Notes under the pieces: generated by a model
What the model was told of the DNA's origin: nothing
What the model saw: the letters and a program-made list of their open reading frames with translations, nothing else
Database searches by the model: none
Assembly (NCBI GenBank): GCA_002482565.1
Contig: DLGG01000209.1
Span: 1 to 9,820 of the forward strand
Length of the DNA stretch: 9,820 nt
Origin: Solidesulfovibrio magneticus
Lineage (GTDB): Bacteria; Desulfobacterota; Desulfovibrionia; Desulfovibrionales; Desulfovibrionaceae
Reading direction: 5' to 3'
Shown here: piece by piece, positions 5,342 through 9,820 of the stretch
Numbering within the stretch: position 1 is the first letter of the stretch
Layout: each line of letters starts with the position of its first letter
Made by a program: the position numbers and the translations under genes

Positions 5342-6304
5342 ATGCGCGAGAAGGCTTTTTGGGGAGCCGTCGAGGCCGGGGGGACGAAGTTTGTCTGCGC
5401 CGTCGGGACTGGCCTTGACGATATCCGGCGGCCGGAGAACCGGGCCGTTTTTCCCACGGGCGACGATCCCGCCGCCACCCTGGCCGCCGTGGCCGGCTGG
5501 TTCAAGGCCCGCGAGGAGCAGCGCGGCGCGCCCCTTGCCGCTCTGGGCGTCGCCTCCTTCGGCCCGGTCTGCCTGGACAAGGCCCTGCCCGACTACGGCC
5601 GGGTCATGACCACGCCCAAACCGGGCTGGAGCGGCTTCGATCTCGTGGGCGCGCTTGGCCGGACTTTTCCGGGCCGTCCCATCGGATTCGACACCGACGT
5701 CAACGGCGCGGCCCTGGGCGAGCGGGAATGGGGCGCGGCCAGGGGCCTGGACGATTTCCTCTACGTCACCATCGGCACGGGCATCGGCGTGGGCGGCATG
5801 GCCGGCGGTCGGTTGCTCCATGGTCTGACCCACCCGGAAATGGGCCACATGGGCTTGCGGCGTCTGGCCGGGGACGTGTTTCCCGGGGTCTGTCCGTTTC
5901 ATGGCGACTGCTGGGAAGGGCTTTGCAGCGGACCGGCCATGGCGGCCAGGTCCGGGACGGCGGCCGAGGATCTGCCTGCCGATCATCCGGTCTGGGAGCA
6001 TGAGGCGGCCTACGTGGCCGAGGCCTTGGCGACCGTCACCTACGCCCTGTCGCCGCGCCGCATCATCCTCGGCGGCAGCGTGCCCAAGGGCGGCCGGCTC
6101 GGCGAGGAAGGTTTTTTTGCCAAGGTCCGGGAGCGGTTCGTGGCGACCTTGGGCGGCTATCTGCCCGACGAGCGGCTGACGGCCCGGGTGGCCGAGTACA
6201 TCGTGCCGCCGGGACTGGGGGAGCTTGCCGGGGTGGCCGGAGCGTGGTGTTTGGCCTGCGCCGCGCTCGGCGGCCGGGAAGGCGAAACACGCCCCAAGCC
6301 TTGA
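5342..6304 (+). CDS. ROK-family sugar kinase, fructokinase-like
   Basis: The 320-aa product has the normal length of ROK fructokinases. AVEAGGTKFVCAVG (9-22) is the N-terminal ATP-phosphate loop. FDTDVNGAALGE (116-127) carries the catalytic base, Asp119. YVTIGTGIGVGGMAGGRLLHG (141-161) is the ROK signature region. HPEMGHMG (164-171) and VCPFHGDCWEGLCSGPA (183-199) supply the zinc ligands, most likely His169, Cys184, His187 and Cys190. The HPEMGH and CPFHGDC spellings match the Bacillus YdhR/GmuE-type fructokinases more than glucokinases or NagC-type regulators, and there is no N-terminal HTH. It therefore probably phosphorylates fructose (possibly mannose) with ATP in the cytoplasm. The ribosome site is weak (AAGGGA, 10 nt before ATG 5342). 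The stop TGA (6302-6304) overlaps the -35-like box of the sulP promoter candidate. No sugar transporter gene adjoins it. Confidence 0.9.
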   Translation: MREKAFWGAVEAGGTKFVCAVGTGLDDIRRPENRAVFPTGDDPAATLAAVAGWFKAREEQRGAPLAALGVASFGPVCLDKALPDYGRVMTTPKPGWSGFDLVGALGRTFPGRPIGFDTDVNGAALGEREWGAARGLDDFLYVTIGTGIGVGGMAGGRLLHGLTHPEMGHMGLRRLAGDVFPGVCPFHGDCWEGLCSGPAMAARSGTAAEDLPADHPVWEHEAAYVAEALATVTYALSPRRIILGGSVPKGGRLGEEGFFAKVRERFVATLGGYLPDERLTARVAEYIVPPGLGELAGVAGAWCLACAALGGREGETRPKP

Positions 6305-6328
6305 CCCCGCCCGCTTCCCGGGTATGGT
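6301..6328 (+). promoter_or_regulatory. Probable promoter for the sulP gene
   Basis: TTGACC (6301-6306, five of six matches) and TATGGT (6323-6328, four of six) are 16 bp apart. Transcription would start near 6335, leaving about 25 nt to the GTG start. The -35 overlaps the kinase stop codon, so sulP can be expressed apart from the kinase although the two could also be co-transcribed; no terminator lies between them. Confidence 0.5.
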
Positions 6329-6339
6329 CGCTACCATAC
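6322..6339. promoter_or_regulatory. Perfect inverted repeat GTATGGT-N4-ACCATAC (candidate operator)
   Basis: GTATGGT (6322-6328) and ACCATAC (6333-6339) form a perfect 7+7 bp palindrome around CGCT. It covers the -10 candidate and the expected start of transcription of sulP, the usual place for a repressor site. The inner TGGT-N4-ACCA loosely recalls GntR-type half-sites, but those usually have a different spacing, so no regulator is named. Confidence 0.55.
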
Positions 6340-6359
6340 GCCTCTCCCGGAGAAGCCCT

Positions 6360-8255
6360 GTGGAACACTGCGAACTGCCCCGCCGTCCGTCGCGCTTCGA
6401 GCCGCTGTTGCGGCTTATGCCGCGCCTTTTTCCCTTTCTTTCCTGGTGGCCCCGGGTGGGCCGGCGCACGCTTTCGGCTGATCTGTGGGCCGGGCTGACC
6501 GGCGCGGTCATCGTGCTGCCCCAGGGCGTGGCCTTTGCCGCCATCGCCGGACTGCCGCCCCAATACGGTCTCTACGCCGCCATGGTACCGGTCATCGTGG
6601 CCGCCCTTTTCGGCTCGTCCTGGCACCTCATCTCCGGCCCCACCACGGCCATCTCCCTGGTGGTTTACGCCAACGTCAGCCAGCTTGCTCCGCCCGGCTC
6701 GCCGGACTACATCCGGCTCGTGCTGGCGCTGACCGTCTTGGCCGGCCTGGTCCAGTTCGGCCTGGGCCTGGCCCGCCTGGGCGGGGTGGTCAATTTCGTG
6801 TCCCATTCGGTGGTCACGGGTTTCACCGCCGGCGCGGCCATCCTCATCGCCACCAGCCAGCTGGGGCATTTTTTCGGCGTCGCCCTGCCGCGCGGCGGCT
6901 CATTTCTCGAAACCTGGCTGGCCTTTTTGCAGCAGTTGCCGGCCGTCAACGGCCATGTTGCCCTGATCGCCGGAGCCACGCTGCTTGTTGCCCTGGTGCT
7001 TAAGCGGCTGTGGCCGCGCTGCCCGGCCCTGCTGTTGTCGCTTATTGCCGGCAGCTTGTTGTGCCATGTCCTTGACGGGGCCGGCCACGGGGCAAAGCTC
7101 GTGGGCGCGCTGCCGGCCAGCCTGCCGCCGCTGTCCCTGCCGGAAATCGACCTCGACACCTTCCGGGTGCTGTTCCCGGGCGCTTTGGCCGTGGCCATGC
7201 TCGGGCTGGCCGAGGCCGTGTCCATTGCCCGGGCCGTGGCCGTGCGTTCCGAGCAGCATATCGACAACAGCCAGGAGTTCATCGGCCAGGGGCTGGCCAA
7301 CATGGCCGGCGGTTTTTTCTCGGGCTACGCCTCGTCGGGGTCGTTCACCCGCACCGGCGTCAACTACGACGCCGGGGCCAAAACGCCGCTGGCCGCCGTG
7401 TTCTCGGCCGTGCTGCTGGCCCTGGTCGTGCTCCTGGTCGCGCCGGCCACGGCGTATCTGCCCATCGCGGCCATGGCCGGGGTCATCGTGCTGGTGGCGG
7501 CGGGGCTGGTCAACGCCAAGGCCATCCGCCACATCCTGCGCACCGACCGGTCCGAGGCCGGTGTGCTGGCGGCCACGTTTCTGTCCACGCTGTTCGTCGG
7601 CCTGGAATTCGCCATCTATGCCGGGGTCATGCTGTCGCTTCTGCTCTATCTTCGCCGCACCAGCCATCCCCACTTCATCACCTTGGCCCCGGACCCGGCC
7701 TCCTCTCGGCACGCCCTGGTCAACGTGCGCCGCAAGAAGCTGGCCGAATGTCCGCAGCTCAAAATCCTGCGCCTGGACGGCTCCATCTTTTTCGGGGCCG
7801 TCAACCACATCGCCGAGGAACTCCACCGTATCGTGGAGAAAAGCCCGGAACAGTGCCACATCCTCATCATCGGCTCGGGCATCAACTTCATCGACGCCGG
7901 CGGCTGCCACATGCTGTTCCACGAGGCCGGGGCCATGAAGCTCTCGGGCCGGGAGATCTTTTTCTGTTCGCTCAAGGGCGAGGTCATGGAACTCTTGACG
8001 CGCGGCGGCTGTCTGGCTCGCATCGGCGCGGAAAACGTCTTTCGCGACAAGGAATCGGCCATTGCCGGCATCGTGGCCAGGCTGGACCCCGAGCGTTGCG
8101 CCTGCTGTCCCAGCCGGGTTTTCGCCGAATGCGCCGGCCGTCCAGGGGGCTGGGCCGAGGGGCTGGCGGCGGCCGGGCTGGCCGAGCTTGGCGACGGCCC
8201 GGCCCTGGCCGAGGGCGACGATGACGAGAACGACGACGCGCCCGAAGAGGTCTGA
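6360..8255 (+). CDS. SulP-family anion transporter with C-terminal STAS domain
   Basis: The 631-aa product is assigned to GTG 6360 because GGAGAAG (6349-6355) sits 4 nt upstream; an in-frame TTG at 6225 would overlap the kinase gene and has no ribosome site. The membrane part (about 40-440) has the SulP order: VLPQGVAFAAIAGLPPQYGL, the SGPTTAIS motif, SHSVVTGFTAGAAILIATSQ, then GLANMAGGFFSGYASSGSFT before the last helices. The STAS domain spans about 463-575 and has FIDAGGCHML, the same DAGG spelling I recall in E. coli DauA, with no phosphorylatable Ser at the SpoIIAA-like position. After it come a Cys cluster (Cys580, 582, 583, 591) and an acidic tail (DDDENDDAPEEV). Family members carry sulfate, bicarbonate or C4-dicarboxylates by proton symport or sodium coupling; sulfate would suit a sulfate reducer, but the substrate is not decided by the sequence. 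Confidence 0.93.
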   Translation: MEHCELPRRPSRFEPLLRLMPRLFPFLSWWPRVGRRTLSADLWAGLTGAVIVLPQGVAFAAIAGLPPQYGLYAAMVPVIVAALFGSSWHLISGPTTAISLVVYANVSQLAPPGSPDYIRLVLALTVLAGLVQFGLGLARLGGVVNFVSHSVVTGFTAGAAILIATSQLGHFFGVALPRGGSFLETWLAFLQQLPAVNGHVALIAGATLLVALVLKRLWPRCPALLLSLIAGSLLCHVLDGAGHGAKLVGALPASLPPLSLPEIDLDTFRVLFPGALAVAMLGLAEAVSIARAVAVRSEQHIDNSQEFIGQGLANMAGGFFSGYASSGSFTRTGVNYDAGAKTPLAAVFSAVLLALVVLLVAPATAYLPIAAMAGVIVLVAAGLVNAKAIRHILRTDRSEAGVLAATFLSTLFVGLEFAIYAGVMLSLLLYLRRTSHPHFITLAPDPASSRHALVNVRRKKLAECPQLKILRLDGSIFFGAVNHIAEELHRIVEKSPEQCHILIIGSGINFIDAGGCHMLFHEAGAMKLSGREIFFCSLKGEVMELLTRGGCLARIGAENVFRDKESAIAGIVARLDPERCACCPSRVFAECAGRPGGWAEGLAAAGLAELGDGPALAEGDDDENDDAPEEV

Positions 8256-8276
8256 ACGGCCGCGTCTTGGCGGCGC

Positions 8277-8311
8277 AAAAAAACGCGGCGGCCCCAGGCA
8301 GGGCCGCCGCG
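8277..8311 (-). terminator. Rho-independent terminator between convergent fur and sulP
   Basis: CGCGGCGGCCC (8284-8294) and GGGCCGCCGCG (8301-8311) form a perfect 11-bp stem with a 6-nt loop. On the - strand it is followed by seven T residues (A7 at 8277-8283 on +), making it a strong terminator for the fur transcript, 25 nt after the fur stop. On the + strand the stem is followed by a weaker T-rich stretch (CTGATTGTTTT), so it may also stop sulP transcripts. Confidence 0.92.
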
Positions 8312-8336
8312 CTGATTGTTTTGGTGAAAATCCGGG

Positions 8337-8777
8337 CTAGGCGCGCTTTTTGCGGCACTCCGGGCACAGCCCGTAGAGGTAGAGCTTGTGGGCGGTCAGG
8401 GTGAAGCCGTGGCGGCGGGCCACCTCTTCCTGGAGCTGTTCGATAGCCGGGTCCACCACCTCGACGTTGACCCCGCAGGCTTCGCAGATGAGGTGGTCGT
8501 GGTGGGTCTGGCCGTAGAGGATCTCGTAGCGCATGGCCCCGTCGCCGAACTCCACGCCCTTGGCCAGGCCGGAGTCGGCCAGGAGTTTGAGCGTGCGGTA
8601 GACCGTGGCCTGGCCGATGCCGGGATAGTCGGTCTTGACCTTCTGGTAGAGTTCCTCGGAGGTGAGATGCCCTTCCTCGGCCAGAAAAACGTCAAGAATC
8701 TGGCGCCGCTGGGGCGTCATTTTGAGTTTTTTGCGGGCCACGAAGTCGGCGAACAGGGCATACGGGTCTTTTTGCAT
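8337..8777 (-). CDS. fur: Fur-family metal-responsive transcription regulator
   Basis: The 146-aa product starts at ATG 8777 (GAGGA 10 nt upstream) and ends at TAG 8339-8337. Residues 15-75 form the winged-helix DNA-binding domain (LKMTPQRRQILDVFL, then HLTSEELYQ and the recognition helix GIGQATVYRTLKLLADSG). RYEILYGQTHHDHLICEACG (83-102) is the metal-binding and dimerisation core. His37, Glu85, His95 and Glu106 correspond to one Fur metal site, while His93, Asp94, Glu113 and His130 fit the second. Two CxxC pairs, Cys98/Cys101 and Cys138/Cys141, would hold a structural zinc. The HHDHLIC and LYLYGLCPEC spellings favour an iron-sensing Fur over PerR or Zur, but PerR cannot be excluded by sequence alone. 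It likely represses iron-uptake genes as a dimer with Fe(II). It is monocistronic, with its own promoter and terminator. Gene symbol is given on family grounds. Confidence 0.9.
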   Translation of the reverse strand: MQKDPYALFADFVARKKLKMTPQRRQILDVFLAEEGHLTSEELYQKVKTDYPGIGQATVYRTLKLLADSGLAKGVEFGDGAMRYEILYGQTHHDHLICEACGVNVEVVDPAIEQLQEEVARRHGFTLTAHKLYLYGLCPECRKKRA

Positions 8778-8810
8778 GCGGCGTTTGTCCTCGTTCGAGC
8801 AATTTTGCCG

Positions 8811-8839
8811 AGTGTAGCGGCCCGGGGGCGCGTGGTCAA
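8811..8839 (-). promoter_or_regulatory. Probable sigma70-type promoter for the Fur-family gene
   Basis: On the - strand TTGACC (8839-8834, five of six matches) and TACACT (8816-8811, four of six) are exactly 17 bp apart. Transcription would start near 8804, about 27 nt before the ATG. An AT-rich GCAA-TT-TTGC near-palindrome (8800-8809) covers that start and may be a regulator site; it is not a convincing 19-bp Fur box. Confidence 0.55.
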
Positions 8840-8956
8840 TGCGGCGCGCGCCGTTGGCGTTCTCGTCGCGCCCTTGGGAAACGACGGGAGCGATGGTCCC
8901 CGGTCCGGCGGCGCAGCGCGTCGCAACGTGACGACGAGCCGGCTGCGAAACCGGGT

Positions 8957-9820
8957 TTAGGCCGCCGCACGCTTCATGGAAGCCACAAGCGACGGCACGT
9001 CGAGAATGAGCGACATGGTGCCGTCGCCGTTGATCGTCGCCCCGGAGATGCCGGACACCGAGCCGATGTAGTTGCCAAGGCTTTTTATGACCGTCTGTTG
9101 CTGGCCAAGCACCTGGTCCACGGCGATGCCGGCCCGCTCTCCCTCGAAGCGCGTCACCACCACCTGCTCGATGGCCGGGGGCAGGCCTTCCATTTCAAAA
9201 GCCTCGCGCAGCCGGATATAGGGCACGATTTCGCCGCGCAGCTGGATGGTGCGGCCGCGCCCGGTCCCGTCGCCGCCGTCGCGCGAGAGTTCCACGCATT
9301 CTTCCACCAGCGACAGCGGAATGATGTACTGGTCCTGGCCGGCCTTGATCTGCAGCCCGTCGATGATGGCCAGGGTCAGCGGCAACCGGATGGTGATGCG
9401 CGTGCCCTTGCCCGGTTCGCTTTGCACGTCGATCTTGCCGCGCAGCGCGTCCATGGAGCGCTTGACCACGTCCATGCCCACGCCCCGGCCCGAGATGCTG
9501 GTGACCTTTTCCGCCGTGGAAAAGCCCGGCAAAAAGATCAGGTTGAAGCATTCGCCGTCGGTTAAGCGCGCGTCCGGGGGAATAAGCCCCTTTTCCACGG
9601 CCTTGGCCCGGATGCGCTCGGCCTGCATCCCCTTGCCGTCGTCGATGATGGTCAGCACCACCTCGCCGCCGGCGTGTTCGGCCGACAGGATGATGGTCCC
9701 GGCCTCGGGCTTGCCGGCGGCCAGCCGCTGCTCGGGGGATTCGATGCCGTGGTCGATGCTGTTGCGCAGCAGATGCACCAGCGGATCGTTGAGCTGCTCG
9801 ATGACGGTCTTGTCGAGCTC
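8957..9820 (-). CDS. cheA: Chemotaxis histidine kinase CheA, C-terminal part (5' end outside the window)
   Basis: The frame is open from the right edge to TAA 8959-8957 and gives the last 287 residues. The ATPase domain is complete in its motifs: N box VHLLRNSIDHGIE, G1 box DDGKGM, F box FLPGFSTAEKVTSISG with GRGVGMDVV, and G2 box EPGKGTRI followed by LPLTLAIIDGL. A CheW-like regulatory domain follows (YIIPLSLVEECVEL, LRGEIVPYIRL, AGIAVDQVLGQQQTVIK, ATINGDGTMSLILDVPSL). CheA receives signals from chemoreceptors through CheW and passes phosphate to CheY and CheB. The His-phosphotransfer, CheY-binding and most of the dimerisation regions lie upstream, beyond the window. A GTG near 9778 is an internal codon and not the start. 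There is no clear terminator in the 179 bp between this gene and fur. A CheA of another signalling cluster (not flagellar) cannot be ruled out. Confidence 0.95.
   Translation of the reverse strand, partial: ELDKTVIEQLNDPLVHLLRNSIDHGIESPEQRLAAGKPEAGTIILSAEHAGGEVVLTIIDDGKGMQAERIRAKAVEKGLIPPDARLTDGECFNLIFLPGFSTAEKVTSISGRGVGMDVVKRSMDALRGKIDVQSEPGKGTRITIRLPLTLAIIDGLQIKAGQDQYIIPLSLVEECVELSRDGGDGTGRGRTIQLRGEIVPYIRLREAFEMEGLPPAIEQVVVTRFEGERAGIAVDQVLGQQQTVIKSLGNYIGSVSGISGATINGDGTMSLILDVPSLVASMKRAAA

Noticed and set aside
5141..6544. A 467-codon open frame on the - strand opposite the ROK kinase
   Set aside because: It is antisense to a clear kinase gene, has low-complexity Gly/Arg/His composition and no ribosome site; long antisense frames are expected at this GC content.
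8800..8809. AT-rich near-palindrome before fur considered as an autoregulatory Fur box
   Set aside because: Only 4+4 bp match and it lacks the hexamer pattern of a Fur box, so it is mentioned with the promoter but not called.

Overview
The window reads as an ordinary chromosomal stretch of a GC-rich Gram-negative bacterium, most likely a sulfate-reducing deltaproteobacterium (Desulfovibrio / Solidesulfovibrio type). The reasons are very GC-rich third codon positions, OmpA- and LysM-type envelope proteins, a DUF169 protein, a SulP transporter, a Fur regulator and a CheA with typical deltaproteobacterial sequence. The taxonomic call is inference from composition and protein style; no ribosomal marker is present.

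Layout from left to right. (1) Positions 1-1300, + strand: the C-terminal end of an OmpA-family peptidoglycan-binding protein, an intrinsic terminator, then a secreted LysM-domain protein with a low-complexity linker and an unrecognised C-terminal domain, closed by a second perfect terminator. (2) 1301-1536: no convincing gene; it holds a G10 tract and GC-rich inverted repeats. (3) 1537-2885, - strand: a two-gene unit of a small two-helix membrane protein followed by a DUF169 protein. It diverges from (4) 2991-3473, + strand, a membrane methyltransferase of the isoprenylcysteine methyltransferase (ICMT) type; the 105-bp gap contains a perfect 9+9 bp inverted repeat. (5) 3565-3936, - strand: a 123-aa hypothetical protein with its own promoter-like sequence and a leader of about 100 nt. 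(6) 4134-5147, - strand: a CgeB-like glycosyltransferase. (7) 5342-8255, + strand: a ROK-family fructokinase-like sugar kinase, then a SulP transporter with a STAS domain. Between these two lies a promoter-like sequence overlapped by a perfect inverted repeat. (8) 8337-8777, - strand: a Fur-family regulator, convergent with sulP and separated from it by a strong terminator. (9) 8957-9820, - strand: the C-terminal part of a chemotaxis kinase CheA that runs off the window.

The genes do not form one pathway. The local units that make sense are envelope anchoring (OmpA plus LysM), the divergent DUF169 / membrane methyltransferase pair, and the kinase-SulP pair, which may be transcribed separately. 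I see no CRISPR array, tRNA, rRNA, insertion sequence, phage or defence module. The best candidate for undescribed biology is the small membrane protein / DUF169 / methyltransferase group around the shared inverted repeat at 2919-2940. This is a modest lead and not a demonstrated system.
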